Assembly: GCF_023343835.1 (NCBI RefSeq)
Contig: NC_064440.1
Location: 34,107,537 to 34,171,536, forward strand
Origin: Lagopus muta
Lineage: Eukaryota > Chordata > Aves > Galliformes > Phasianidae
Length of the DNA stretch: 64,000 nt
Direction of reading: 5' to 3'
Numbering within the stretch: position 1 is the first letter of the stretch; every line of letters starts with the position of its first letter. Below the pieces are notes generated by a model. The model was not told the origin of the DNA, did no database searches, and saw only the letters and a program-made list of their open reading frames with translations. This document shows positions 29,169-41,135 of the stretch, piece after piece. A program made the translations under genes and the position numbers.

Positions 29169-29204
29169 AAAAAAAATAAAAATAAAAATAAAAAAATAAA
29201 AATC
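29169..29204 (+). repeat. A-rich (AAAAAT)n tract with several AATAAA copies
   Basis: An imperfect AAAAAT/AAAAT array inside the 3' UTR. It contains at least three AATAAA hexamers, so it could serve as a proximal poly(A) signal or cause internal oligo-dT priming. Confidence 0.8.
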
Positions 29205-29587
29205 ATCATTAATAATTTCACTGCAACTGTTACATGCTTGCTTTTATCATTTTCATATCTGAGCATAACTGCACACGGAAAGCCTTTGTGTAAGGGAGTA
29301 GCTGATGAACAAGCGGTTCAGTTTTCCATTCTTCCTTTTTGTTTTGTTTTGTTTTTTTTCTCCTTTTGCTGGATTAGATTTTCAAACTAGATCTCTTGGA
29401 TGTATTTGTAACATATGTGGCCAACCAAAGGAGCAAGGAAAAGGAAGCAAGGTTTCCAAATGCAAATGCACTGCTGGGACCAAGGCCTCAGTTAATGAAT
29501 TGTTAAATTGTGGTGTAGAATGTCTCCGGCATTCTTCTCATGTTGTATGTTTTATAAAACACAAAGCAAAGCAATTTGGGGTGAGGT

Positions 29588-29604
29588 GGGTGGGTGGGAG
29601 GGGG
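29588..29604 (+). promoter_or_regulatory. Predicted G-quadruplex motif in the 3' UTR
   Basis: GGGTGGGTGGGAGGGGG has four G-runs of at least three separated by single-base loops, the most stable class of quadruplex motif. It is on the sense strand 55 bases before the poly(A) signal. Confidence 0.6.
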
Positions 29605-29658
29605 AATTTTATTTTTATTGTGGATTCTGTGTCAGGAAGTCTATACAAAGAACTTTTA

Positions 29659-29664
29659 AATAAA
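29659..29664 (+). terminator. COL6A3: Canonical polyadenylation signal AATAAA
   Basis: AATAAA is followed 20-50 bases later by a T/GT-rich stretch (TTTTGTCCCTCTGTTTGT), the expected downstream element. I take it as the main COL6A3 poly(A) signal. Confidence 0.8.
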
Positions 29665-30243
29665 GTCTAATGGAAGTTTTGAGAAACTCATGCTTTTGTC
29701 CCTCTGTTTGTAAACGTCGTGATGGGCATCAGGGGAGCGATTTTGGTTTGGAAACTATTTATTTGGAAGGCAATCCCAATGGCCATAAGAGGGGGGATGG
29801 TTGTAGTATGGACATCCAAGGGGACATCACTGAGATGCTGACGGTGACCAAGCTTGGGAAAGGTGGAAATTGGGATGACAGTCATGAAATCCCCTGGAGG
29901 ACATTGCTCTGAGCAACACAGTCTCAGCTGGCCCTGGTTGGAAGAGTGTTGGACCAGAGAGGCACGGAGGTTCCTTCCATCCTACACAACTTAATGACAC
30001 CACGGGCATTTTCCAGTGTGTGCTTTGCTGTTGGTGCCCATGACAATTTTAACTCCATCCTTTATTCCTGTCTGTCTTTGAGCTCATTCAAGGCAGCTAA
30101 AATTCATCCAAAAAGTCCCCCCAAAAGCATGAAGTAGATGAATAGCCAGGAATACCAGTCAGGCAAAACAACCACCTGTGAAAAGGTGGATCCTCCAAAG
30201 CCAGCTAGGTCATTTGAAGTTAATCCAGAAAATAACCATACGG

Positions 30244-30310
30244 AACTGGGACAAGATGATCTTTAAGGTTTCTTCCAACCCAAACCATTCTATGAATCTA
30301 TGATTCCGTG
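30244..30310 (+). repeat. CR1 LINE 3' tail
   Basis: ATGATCTTTAAGGTTTCTTC, CCAACCCAAACCATTCTATG and the terminal TCTATGATTC identify a short CR1 3' end. Confidence 0.8.
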
Positions 30311-30668
30311 AAAATCCTTCATGGAGAGAGGCAAGAGAGCCAGCTGACTGCCTTGGCTTCAGCTCCTGCTGACTCACAGTGCCATGCCTGTACTCTCTGG
30401 TCAGCTTTGGCCCCATTTCCCTGCCCTTTCCCCGCTTGCTCCCTGCAGCTTGCATTGCACTTGCTGCTTCATGCCCTATGCTTTCACTTAAAATTACTGA
30501 GCCTGCAATGAGAGTGACACACCCTGTATGGATAATGCAGAAAAAAGGACATCGTGATGCAATTACCAGCTCAGAATTTGCTCTTTCCTCTGCCAGGTCA
30601 CCCTTTGCTACCACAGCCCAGTGGAGCAATCAGTACTACAAGCTTCTCATAAAATGAGATGCTTCACA

Positions 30669-30735
30669 AGTTGGAAGAGATCCATAAGGATCACTGAGTC
30701 CAACTCCTGCCTCCACACAGTACCTCACAGAGCCA
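30669..30735 (-). repeat. CR1 LINE remnant
   Basis: AGTTGGAAGAGATCCATAAG and ATCACTGAGTCCAACTCCTG are the reverse complement of a CR1 3' region; the tail itself is missing. Confidence 0.55.
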
Positions 30736-31499
30736 GGCTGGGGTCCTACATCTTGGTGAGCCTCAGTTCCAAGGGAACTTGGCAATGCTTCCCATGGCCA
30801 AGCAGAGGAGATGAGAAGGCAGCACTTACAAGGCTAAATAGAGCTGGAAAGACACCTTCAGTTCCCTGCTCAATGCTACCTGTGAGTCCAAGAGGCTCAC
30901 CTTGACATTTTGGGGAGTGTAGGATTCATGGCAAAGAGAACATAGGACTGAGGTCTGCCTCAGGCTTTGTCCCCACAAGGATTCCCATTTGTAGGTGCTC
31001 CTATGTCATTCTCAGCTCACAGAGCAGCCTAGCTCATGACATTTCCCATCAGTACCACGCTGTTGCTGGGGATGCCGCTTCAGCTGGGCATGAGCAGAGC
31101 TCTGGCAGCCATGCTTGGGAAGCTGTGCTGTTTATTTGGCACGCTCCATGAGCACATTGCAAGGGCTCCATTTGAGAACAAGGGAATAGAGAATTGACTT
31201 TTTATTGCACTTATTAATATCGTAGTTTCTCGTAACGCCTGCACTCAGCTGAAGCTGCCTGGAGGGCAGAGCAGTCTGCCCTGCATTCCAGCATGCACAG
31301 GGGCATGCTGAAAGCACCCTTTTTCTCCTTCAGGGGCTACAAGCCTTGCAAACTGGACCTATCCCATGCTCCAACATGCTGCCTCCTCCACAGCCTCTCC
31401 TTTTAGCTGTGAGCACGGAGGGTTAGGTGGGTTACAATGACCTGTGAATCATCCTTCCCAACCCTCTTTCCCTATCACTGCTCCCACTGACCCCATGTC

Positions 31500-31800
31500 A
31501 CGCAGCCTGGGCTTTCCCAAGGGCAGTGGGCGGCTTGGGGCCCCCATGGCCGCTCACCCCTGGGATTGGGCATCACTTTGCTCTCCCGGGCCTTTTAAGG
31601 AAGCACGCTACGCCCTGGGCCCCTGGCCAGTGCGGGGTTACACATGGAAGTCATCTGCAGCTGGGAGCACATCTGCCAGCGTGGCTGCGGGACTGGAGCA
31701 GGAATAAAAATAGCTCAGCACAGCTTTGCATCCCGACGTGCTCAGCGCAGGCGCGCTGCTAGATGCTGCCCTGCCGGAACGCTGCTGGCCTTCCCCTCCT
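31500..31800. promoter_or_regulatory. Candidate mesenchymal/muscle enhancer 3' of COL6A3
   Basis: Within 300 bases lie a perfect CArG box (CCTTTTAAGG, 31591-31600), a CAGCTG E-box (31658-31663), two CATCTG E-boxes (31652 and near 31670) and a MEF2-like ATAAAAATAG (31704-31713, one mismatch). The block is also GC-richer than its surroundings. Each motif alone is weak; the clustering is what suggests SRF/bHLH/MEF2 input. No expression data are visible here. Confidence 0.35.
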
Positions 31801-31979
31801 CTGCTTGTGCTTCCAGGAAGAAACAAAACACTCCTCTAAGCTCTGCGTTTGCTATTTTACTTTATTTACACACACAATCCTAATACGGGTGTCCTCGCAC
31901 GAGCTGCCCTTGTTTGTCCTATCTTCCATCCTAGGCGTTGGGTAGGTGTTTGTCCATCCTTCTCCTTTTGTCCCTCTGT

Positions 31980-32144
31980 CGCAGGGAGGTGGTGGAGACA
32001 TCGACCCTGGAGGTGTTTGAGAAACATGTAGATATTACACTAAGGGACAGGGCTTAGTAGGGAAATAATGGTGGTAGGTGGATGGTGGGACTGGATGATC
32101 TTGGAGGTCTTTTCCAACTTTGGTGATTCCATGACTTTATGATC
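31980..32144 (+). repeat. CR1 LINE 3' fragment
   Basis: GGGAGGTGGTGGAGACATCG, ACTGGATGATCTTGGAGGTC and TTTTCCAACTTTGGTGATTC give a clear CR1 3' end. Confidence 0.85.
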
Positions 32145-32756
32145 ATCCCTCATTTGTGTAGGCGACAGCCAGCTGCAGAGCAAGGTGGGGAGTGCTCACA
32201 AAATGGCAGGAGGCTCAGCCCTCCCAGCAGCAGAGCTCAGGGCTGAGCTGTGTGCCGTGGGGTAAATGGCAACGAATCGGGACTGTGCTCCAGCTGCAGG
32301 GTGATTTATGAGAGTCTTTCCTTCACTTAAACAGAGCAGATCCGAAACAGATGTCTAACCTTTATCTCGATCGCTGCAGAGACGGAGGAGCAGACAGGGG
32401 AGAGAGAAAGACATTTGAGTTTCCATTGGCTGCTGCTTCACTGTCTTCCAAAGTCAGCTCATAAAGAAAAATGAACACCATCAGCCAGGAAACTTTGCTT
32501 TGGTGAACTATATGTTTTGTTTTGACGTTGGCTGCTATAGCGACCACGCTGAAATAAAAGTGCAGCCGGCTGTGATGACCTCACTCTGTTACTCCATTAA
32601 AATCCCGTATGACAAAGATGCAACCCGGGAAGATTAGTGTCTGAAGATTTGAACACAGGCATGTCTGTCACTCTAGTCTCCTGGAGAGCAGGGCTGAGGA
32701 AGGGCAGGTAGGAGAAGCAGGCTCTGGAAGCAGCCCTGTGCTGTGCGTGGATGTGG

Positions 32757-32882
32757 AATCATAGAGGTGGAAGGGACCCTTAAAGGCCACCTCATCCACC
32801 TCCCCAGCAGTGAACAGGGACACCTACAGCTAGATCAGATTGTTCAGAGCATGGTCCAAGACGTGAGGATCTCCACTGTAGG
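32757..32882 (-). repeat. CR1 LINE 3' fragment
   Basis: The + strand AATCATAGAGGTGGAAGGGA and AGGCCACCTCATCCACCTC are the reverse complement of a CR1 3' end. Confidence 0.75.
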
Positions 32883-34732
32883 AAAGTAAAAGCCAAATAC
32901 ATTATTACTCCTCAAACAGGATAGGAATAGCTTAAGCATGCAAGTAATCAATGTATATCATACCTCCTATGCATGATATCTTCCAGTTTGAGCACAGCCA
33001 GTGAACTGGAGTGGACATATCAATCTGAAAGGCCACAAAGAAGTCCCTGGGGAGGAAGGCAGCAGTTTGTTATTTCTAAAATATTTGTCTAGTTTTCCAG
33101 AGGTGATTAATTCTGCAGATGGGGAGATTGCGTTGGAGGTTAATGAAAAACAATTAGCACTGGGTTCAATTGACTGGAACTTTGCAGAGGGCATGGAACA
33201 GCCTGATTTTCAAATAAGTGGACTGCTGCCACTCTTCAGCATCCCACTGCAGCCCCGCAAACTCACAGCTTCTCCCAGCCCTTGGAGCATCCCCATACTT
33301 ATTGAGGGTTTAATTGCTTATAGTGCAGCAAGCAGAAGTTAAAACAAGGGCCATTTGGAAAGGAACATTAAAAATGCTTGCTTATTACTTGCGAATTTCT
33401 CCTTGGAAATCTGGCAGGTTTTATAGCAGGGGCAATTTCTAAGTAAATGATGACTGATGTTCTGAAAGAAGTATTTTTACAGCAACTCTTTCTCAGGTTA
33501 TTTCTCCCCCAGGGTGGAAGGGGCAAACAAGACATGGGGGAAAGGCAAAGGAGCAGCTTCAAAGATGCTCCCCTAGGACTACCTCTCCTTCGCACCTATA
33601 CTTGACTTCAGATGTAGAACAGGATGTACAAGTCCATAAGGGCCTAAAAGCAGCAAATAACCCAAAGGTTTTACCATGAAAAATCCCTCACCATATCTCT
33701 GAGGAGTTTCAGTTTCCTCCATAGTGGTATAACATAGATGAGCAAGGATGCCAGGCATGGTGCTGGCCACAGCTTGGGGATAGGCACTGAGGTTACCCTA
33801 GGATGATAAGCCCGACATGGCTCTACCTTCCACTCTTGGTACCTTGCTTCCAATCTGCCCAACACTGCCTCTTTTAATCACTGTCCCATCACTTATAATT
33901 TTGTCAACCAGAGCCTTCTCCTTTCCAGGCTGGGCACTCCTGTGCTGTTTGGCTCCTCCACCTGTCGCTCCCAGTTTGAGACCTGTCTTGCTCATTTCGG
34001 CACCGTTGGGAAGCAGCGTATTGAAAACAGCACCTGGTTTCCACCCCTCTCCCTTCTGCAAAAAGCAGAAAGCAAGAAGAAAAGAAAAAAAAAGAAGGCA
34101 TTTTTTCATGTAGCCCAGAGCCAAGCTCATTGCGAAAGAGCGCACCGTGTTCTGGTCAGCCCCATCCATTGTCCTACAGCTGTGTTCCACCGCAGGACTG
34201 CTGCTAGTGGTCACGTAAAAACAGGGCTGAGAACATCCCCTCTTGCAAATGCTTTTGACAGCCAGCCCCTGGCAGTGGCACTCACTCCCACAAGTTGGGC
34301 TGATGTTGGAAATCTCTGCTCCCTGTCCCATCGCCAGACTTGGCAAATAAGGTCGTGCTGCTAACGCTGCAGGGTGCCATGAGTTTTAAGCTCCTCTGAT
34401 CCCTGTGCAAAGCCCAAACCATGAGGAGAGGTCAGGGCAATGTGGACCCCAAGGACCACTCTACATTCAGAGAGGGGTGTAGGTGGGAAGAGCGTTGCTC
34501 CCATGTACGTGGACAGGAAAAGATGAGCAGAAAGGATTTGTTTCTGCAAGAAACCCATCTCCTGAGCTGCTCCCTCTCAGACTCAGCTAACTACGTGTCC
34601 GTCTGCACCAGCAATCCCAGGAATTTCCACTGCACCCTGCTCAGGAAATCTCTGCATTTTTTAAAAGACATGCCTATGGAGGGACACCAATTGCTCTGTG
34701 AGTGTGTGAGCGCTGGGAAAGGGAGAGCCCAG

Positions 34733-34771
34733 AAAAAAAAGAAAAAAAAAAAAGAAAAATAGAAAAAAAAA
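34733..34771. repeat. A-rich low-complexity tract
   Basis: Runs of A broken by single G or T, for example AAAAAAAAAAAAGAAAAATA. Confidence 0.85.
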
Positions 34772-35109
34772 ACAACATCCCAAGCAACAAGGCTGGTTGG
34801 AAAAAGTAGTCAGGAGTTTGAAGCGCATCCAGACCACTGCTCTGGAAATCAGGCTGAAAAATCTTGTGACATCAGGCTTTCTGTGGAGATGGCTGCTATT
34901 TCCCAGCTGGAAAGCCCTGGGAATGTCACTAGCAGCCCACAGAGCTGGGAAGATAAGACCACCGTACCAAACAGCATCAAGGTAAACTGCAGCAGTGCAG
35001 TCTGTAGGGCACGAAATGCAAACAGCACTCCATCAGTCATTTGCACCAAGACTTCCAAGCTTTCCCAGCACTTTGGGAGAGCACAGGGGGGTTGCTTTTT
35101 TGGAGGTAT

Positions 35110-35303
35110 TGTAGAATTATTCAGATTGGAAAAGTCCTCTAAGATCACCCAGTCCAACCCCAGCCCTCCCCTCCATGCCCACGTCCCTCAGTGCCACATC
35201 CCCACTGTTATGGAACACCTCCAGGGATGGCGACCCCAGCACACTTCCTGGGCAGCTGTGCCACTGTAGTGCTGCTCCTTCTGAGAAGAAACGTTTCCTA
35301 TCC
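35110..35303 (-). repeat. CR1 LINE 3' fragment
   Basis: The + strand ATTCAGATTGGAAAAGTCCT, ATCACCCAGTCCAACCCCAG and AACACCTCCAGGGATGGCGA identify a minus-oriented CR1. Confidence 0.85.
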
Positions 35304-35723
35304 ATGTGAGAGAGCTGGAGTTTGGCATTTCCTGCAAGAGAGAGGTGCTAGCAAGACGAAATGGTTGCAGCAAGCAGTAAATTGTCTGTCACTGGGATGT
35401 TATAGGAAGGCAATATGAAAATCAAAGCCCCACTGATACTTTCAAGTGCTGGAAAGCCACTTGTAAATGCCTTTAGATACCTATGCCAAGGAAGACACAG
35501 CAATCCAAGACTTGTCATTGATCACATCCCCCAGGAATGACAACAAATGTGGGGAGCTGTCAACAGAGAAAAGAGAAATTTAGGATTTAAATGTAAAAGA
35601 GAGGTTGTCAAGCCCGCTGAGCAGCTGGCCTCAAGGGATGATGGATACAGCATGGATGTGACTGATGGCAGCCAAGAGAGCAGCAAGCCTGGATCCCAAA
35701 GTTTGTCCAACTGTTGCGTACGT

Positions 35724-36115
35724 AGAAGCATAGAATTGAGTTAAATGGAGCCTAAAGGTCATCCAGTCCAGCTCCTCTGCAATGAACAGAGACATCTGCA
35801 GCTGGATCAGGGTGCTGAGACCCCCAAACAACCTGACCTTGAATGTCTCCAGGGATGAGGCATCCACCACTTCTCTGGGTGGTGAAGCACTGTGCCAGGT
35901 GCTTCAAGACTCTTATAACAAAAAAACTCCCTTATATCCAACACAAATTTCCACTCTTTCAGTTTGAATCCATTTCCCCTTGTCCTATCACAAGAGACCC
36001 TGCTAAAGCATCTGTCCCCTTCTTCCTTGTAGCCCCCCTTTAGATACTGAAAGGCTGCTCTCAGGTCTCCTTGGTGCCTTCTCTTCCCCAATCTGAACAA
36101 CCACAGCTTTCTCAG
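35724..36115 (-). repeat. CR1 LINE 3' fragment, longest in window
   Basis: About 390 bases. It includes GTCATCCAGTCCAGCTCC, TGTCTCCAGGGATGAGGCAT, CATTTCCCCTTGTCCTATCA and GCTGCTCTCAGGTCTCCTTG, extending further 5' into the element than the other copies. Confidence 0.85.
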
Positions 36116-36275
36116 TATCCCATCCCCTGTGAGCTATATAGATCTTCATTATTACTATTATTTGCTTGCTGAGCTTGGTCTTCTATTTATTTTCTTGTTG
36201 TTGAAGAGAAGGTGCTTGCTAAGGGCCATTTGTTTGCAAAGGGACATTTGCTCACAAAGCCAACAGACAGCCTAC

Positions 36276-36480
36276 AGATGAGCGTGCCCGCAAAGCAGAC
36301 TCCACACACTAGAGCCGTCTGGAGTCCCCCAGGCTCCCCCCAGCACCATCCCACCCACCCACCACTGGTTCCAGCCCCACGTGGCTGCCCCAACAGCCCC
36401 AGCATCCCCAGGCTGAGCCCCAGCCGGCGTCGCGCTGCCTCCCCCGCAGATCCGGGACCCGGCAGCGAGCAGCCTTAGCT
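36276..36480. other. Small GC-rich patch
   Basis: A C-rich stretch with several CpGs toward its 3' end (GCCGGCGTCGCGCTGCCTCC and GATCCGGGACCCGGCAGCG). It is too short for a classical CpG island. It could mark an unannotated promoter or be a GC-biased remnant. Confidence 0.4.
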
Positions 36481-37095
36481 CATCGCTGGGGCACAGCCAG
36501 CCTGGAGTGGGAGGGAAGAGAAGGGAAAGGCAGCACGGGGGATAGGAGGGCTGGAAAGGGGGGAAAAGAAGGAAGAGAGAAGCTTGAGAACTACTCTGGA
36601 TGAGGCTACAGTGACTTAGGGAAAGGACAGATTGGGGATGGGGGGAGAAACCACGAGGTAGGGTAGCAAAACAGCCTGCCAGAAAACTTGCCCATAAACT
36701 GAGGGAAAAATCACTGTTGCTTCAGTTCAGACAAGCCCTGCTGAATCATACGACGTGCTTCAAACCCTGCGTGTGTTTAATGTTTGTAGGTGTAGGTACA
36801 GAGCCAAGGGTCCCCTTTTGGGATTTCAAGCATCTCTTTGCTAATTGTGAGGTTTGCAGGAGGATACAACTGCAGCACACACTCAGAGAGCAAGGGATGA
36901 AAATAAATAGCACACTTTGGAGGAAACTACACACAGCAAACTGCAGGCGTATTGGAAATAAAGGAGAACTTAGCCGACAGAGCCAACAGGTTTAACACTA
37001 TTGTGATCCATGCTGGGCTCACGCAGAATTTGGGATATGGATATGGGAATGGGAATATGGGAATGGAGACATTCACCATGTGGTCAATGTGAGAG

Positions 37096-37216
37096 ACATT
37101 CAATGCCAGGCTAGACAGGGCTCCGAGCACCTGACGGAGCTGAGATGCCCCTGTTCATTGCAGGGGAGTTGGACCAGGTGGCCTTTAAAGATCCATTCCA
37201 ACTCAAATGATCCTAT
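37096..37216 (+). repeat. CR1 LINE 3' fragment
   Basis: CATTCAATGCCAGGCTAGAC, GAGTTGGACCAGGTGGCCTT and CATTCCAACTCAAATGATCC identify a diverged CR1 3' end. Confidence 0.75.
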
Positions 37217-38633
37217 GGAACCCTGCAGAGAGCACAGTGTTCCTCATCTGGATGTGGAATAGGTCACTGGTAAGGTCTCTTAACCACCCCCTGGGAACAG
37301 CCAAGACATCTATGGGACAGGATTGTATTTGTCCTTGTGGGAGACAGCTCATGTAGAAGAGGTGGGGTGCGTGCCCAGATCCAGGAAACCATGCAGGTAG
37401 TATCAGTGATGCTAGCGTGGGATGACCAAGAAAATCAAACCCTTGTGTGGAGGTGGCCAGCCCACCTGCACTGCAGTTTCTGGAACTGCTTTTATAATGA
37501 GGCAGCGTGGGTAAGGGGCTCTCCCTCCTGATGGCTTGCTGGAAGGTTCTGAGGTGAACCAAGCCCTGCTCATCTTCTGTAAATGTGGGAAAAGCAAGCG
37601 AGGCTTAGGCACACTTCAAGCTGTTTCTCATTAGCGTGGGAACCAGAGACATGCTGCAGAGATGCTCTTCAAACGGGGCACTCAGCCCCTTTGGTACAGG
37701 AATGCAGAGCCAGTTCTCTGCTCTTCTTCACCAGAGACCCTTTCTATTCCTCAACACAGCCAAAGGGTCCGGCAGGGAATCCCAAACATTGCAGCTCATC
37801 ACCCATGTCGGAGGTGAAACTCCGCTTCCCAGGCACCTCATCACCGGCACTGCCGGATCCTGCTGGGGCCAGGAGCAGCCAAACCCTGCAAGGTCAGGGC
37901 AGGACATCCACGAGAAGGGCCGGGAGTGTGGAAACACAGGGCAGGGAGTGGAGCCGATGCACTTTGGAAGAGCTGAGGAATGAGAAGCATGATGTGAGAG
38001 CAGAGCCAGCAAGTGGGGAAAGAGACGGGCGCCCAAGCTATCGGCCTGTTTGCAATCAGTGCAGGGATGGTAGCAGCCTGGCCGCCAGGGACACGTAAAG
38101 CAATTTGAAAAGCTGCTGGAAATGGGCTGCAGGCAGACTTTACAGTTCCAACACATATTTCCTATTAAAAACACAAACCTAATCCTCGTAACAAGGAGCA
38201 CCAGGTGGTGTGGCTCAGGGAAGCATCACCTTTCCGCTCTCACATGAATTTAAGAACAGCTTATCCCACCTCAATATCAAGGACAAACTCCAACAAAGAG
38301 TAAGGCAATGCTCTGGTTTGCTTTCAGCCTGGAAGGGAGGAGAAACTCCTGTACCCGTGTTCGTGTGGTGTTTCAGGAGGAGGGTCCCAGGCTGGGTGGA
38401 AAATAGCAGCAAGACCCATTCAGATGCAGTGGGGGAGATTTGGGTTTGGTGAGGTCTCTGCCTTAGGAGAGCCAAGAAGCACACTTGGGAGAAATTGAGG
38501 CTGAACACCTCTTAAACCTCCTGCAGCCCAACAAGAAGAATCATGACAGCTGGAAAATCCCTCCAGCTCCAACCACAGCCAATGCTGTGTGAGTCAGATA
38601 CAGTCTGAAGGGGTCCAGAAGGACAAAGGTCAT

Positions 38634-38775
38634 CACTGGAGGCATTCATGGCCAGGCTGGATGCGGCTCTGGATAGCCTGGTCTAGTGGCTGGTACCTTG
38701 CACATAGAAGGGGGCTTGAAACTAGATGGTCTTTGAGGTCCTTTTCAACCCAGGCCATTCCATGATTCTATGATT
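38634..38775 (+). repeat. CR1 LINE 3' fragment
   Basis: GGAGGCATTCATGGCCAGGC, CTTTTCAACCCAGGCCATTC and CATGATTCTATGATT identify the same subfamily as 3147-3350, inverted relative to it. Confidence 0.85.
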
Positions 38776-39580
38776 CATCTGGTGATGGTCACCAGTGGTC
38801 CTCATCCTCCTGTCCAGAGAGGACCTGGCTGCTGGCAAGGAGTAGAAGAGAGCTAAAATGTTTTTTTTAGATGGGATCTAGCATGCCTCACACAACTTTC
38901 ACCAATGCAACTGACTGTGCAAAGCTGGAAGCTTTGTATTCTATTTTTCTTTTGTCTATACAGTGGTGTTTTGGCAATGGTTGACTGGCTTACAGAGACC
39001 TTGGAGGCTAACAAGGCAGCATTTAAACCCCACCACGGTCAATCAAAACGGATTCCAGCTACAGTGGGATGGTTTTGAGCACAGGCCAGCAAGGATCTGC
39101 TGAATCAGAGTGGGATGGGTGGGGAGGGAAGAGGAGGAACAACTCTGTTTTCAAATGGAAAATATTTTAAGACCCCTTCTGAGGCCAACTGCACAAAGTC
39201 TCACTGCATCCTTGCAGGGCTACCAGCTGCCAGAGCAGCTTTCAGGTGTGCAAACAATGGGAAACCTCCCCTATGGGACTCCGATGAAGCCCTGGAGGGA
39301 TTTAGCTCCACCATAAATCACAAGGGGCCCTCCCTGCCTGCACCCTACTGACATGCTAGGGATGCACCTTTTCCAGGGCAGCCTCCAGCTCACATGATCT
39401 ATTTTTTGGAAGGACACGAAATAAACCACGTTACCTGGACTTTCTCCTCCTCTGAGGGATTTGATCCAGCGGTTTTCCTGGCCGCAAGCTGCTTTCAGGA
39501 AGCTGCTTGTAACACTGGCACGGGGTCATTCTTCTTTCTGCTTTTCCTCATTGTGTGCTTGCTGCATCCCTGCTGCTGGA

Positions 39581-39657
39581 TATATAATATATATATATAT
39601 TAAACTCTTTATATAATAAACAATACATCCATATTTGTATTTATATACATAATATAA
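39581..39657. repeat. AT-rich tract with (AT)n
   Basis: An (AT) run near 39587-39600 followed by TATATAATA-like sequence for another 55 bases. Confidence 0.85.
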
Positions 39658-41000
39658 CAGCCCCCTCAGCCCACGGATGTGTTATTTTCCAGCAACTCCA
39701 GGATAGCGACCAACTGATCCCAGGCAGAACTTCTATTAATTTCCTCCATCCAGTTATCAGCTTTTTCCCTTACTTCATGTACACCAGACTCTGCAGGAAG
39801 CTTTCCCATACCATGAGGTTGTTCATGTTTCACAGAAGTGCCAAACACCTTCTTGCAACAGAGACCGCCTGCCTGTGCTTACAGAAAGCCAAGCACTGTC
39901 AAGTCAGACTTTAGTCATTGCTGCAGACACATGGGGTGACGTATAATGTTAATTAAGGGAAATCTAAGTCATGTTTCTGTACCTTTTCAGCACAGCACAT
40001 TTCAGACCCCCTGAGGTCCTGCTTTCCTTGGTAGATAGGGAAACACATGGCCAGACATGAGCACAGACTGGGTTTCATTTCTGCACTAATGAATTTTGCT
40101 AAAATTGTCACTGCCATCAAACCTTTGGTCACATATTAACAAAGCCCTGGGCATGCATCCCATGCTCCTTGGGCTGCACATGTGGATGCTACATGTTGTC
40201 CACGTGGAGAAAAGAAGAGAGATGCCCCAGGCTTTGCTTTGGCTTTCTCCCCTCTGATTTCCTGGGGACCCTGGGAGCTTTGCAATGGGGAGAGCTGCAG
40301 TGAGGCCTTTTGCTTTCCTCCCAGCAGCACAAGGTTGAGCCCCGGGCTGAAAACGTGTCCTCAAAAGCTTGGTCATTTGGCTGTTTTCCCTTTCATTTTT
40401 CAGCAGAAAGACTCGGGTGATATTTCACAGCAAATAAAAGCCAGGCATGAGAGCCTGACTTTCCTGGCGGCCGAAGGGCGCGGAGCTGGCTGGTAGCCCC
40501 ATGCTGCTGGGATGCACTGGAAAAATCTTCCCTGCATGAAGGGAACCAGTTCAGAGCTGGAAACCAGAATTCTCCAGCCCCTAACACCTCAGGACAGGAG
40601 AAAATAAGATTTTGTATGATAAAGCTTAAATAAGGAAGGAAAAAACTAGTGAAAGCCTGCATACACCACACAGCGTGGTGGCTGTGATTTTGCTGAAGAG
40701 CCCTTTTTGCAAAGGCACATGGAGATCTGCGATCATCCATCCTTCCTAAGCGAAAACCTGCCCTCATCAGGCTGAACCTGCTGTCTCCCAGGGAGGAAGG
40801 AAAGCTCTCTGAGTGATGAGCTGGCATGTGGACAGAAGGCAATAACATGGATGTGGTTGGGAAGCGGAGAGACCTGTGCCCCTGGGAGCAGCCGGGTTTC
40901 CTCCAGCTCCTACAGTGTATATGTTTGGGCAGGAACATGGCGTGCTGGGGGCATAAGGGGATGCAAAAGGTTAAACCACAACCTAAACTGATTGTTCTTT

Positions 41001-41135
41001 ATAGAATCATAGTGCTATAGAATGCTTTAGGGCAAAAGGAATTCCAAAGCTCACCAGTGCCAACCGCTGCCACGGACAGGGACATCTCCCACACAGCAGG
41101 CTGCCCAAAGTCACACAGCCCAGCCTATAGAGGTG
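41001..41135 (-). repeat. CR1-like fragment
   Basis: The + strand ATAGAATCATAGTGCTATAG and GACAGGGACATCTCCCACAC fit a diverged minus-oriented CR1. Confidence 0.6.

Larger units (their letters stand above)
28823..29682 (+). other. COL6A3: COL6A3 3' untranslated region
   Basis: About 860 bases follow the stop codon. The region holds an A-rich tract with several AATAAA copies near 29175-29200, a GTTTT tract, a four-G-run motif and the terminal AATAAA at 29659. The cleavage point near 29680 is estimated from the usual 10-30 base spacing. Confidence 0.75.
29690..31499. other. Intergenic DNA 3' of COL6A3
   Basis: No gene is recognised. It holds two short CR1 remnants near 30244 and 30669. Confidence 0.7.
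32145..35109. other. Intergenic DNA
   Basis: One CR1 fragment (32757-32882) and A-rich tracts. A homeodomain-rich stretch at about 33090-33170 (GGTGATTAATTCTG, AACAATTAGCACTGG) is repeat-free. I see no gene. Confidence 0.65.
36116..41000. other. Intergenic DNA
   Basis: A GC-rich patch, two CR1 fragments (37096 and 38634) and the AT-rich tract at 39581. Open stretches of up to about 170 codons (37583-38098) lack any family resemblance. A G-rich run lies near 36505-36565. Confidence 0.65.

Noticed and set aside
33798..34346. Minus-strand open stretch of about 180 codons
   Set aside because: It overlaps A-rich low-complexity sequence and shows no recognisable domain.
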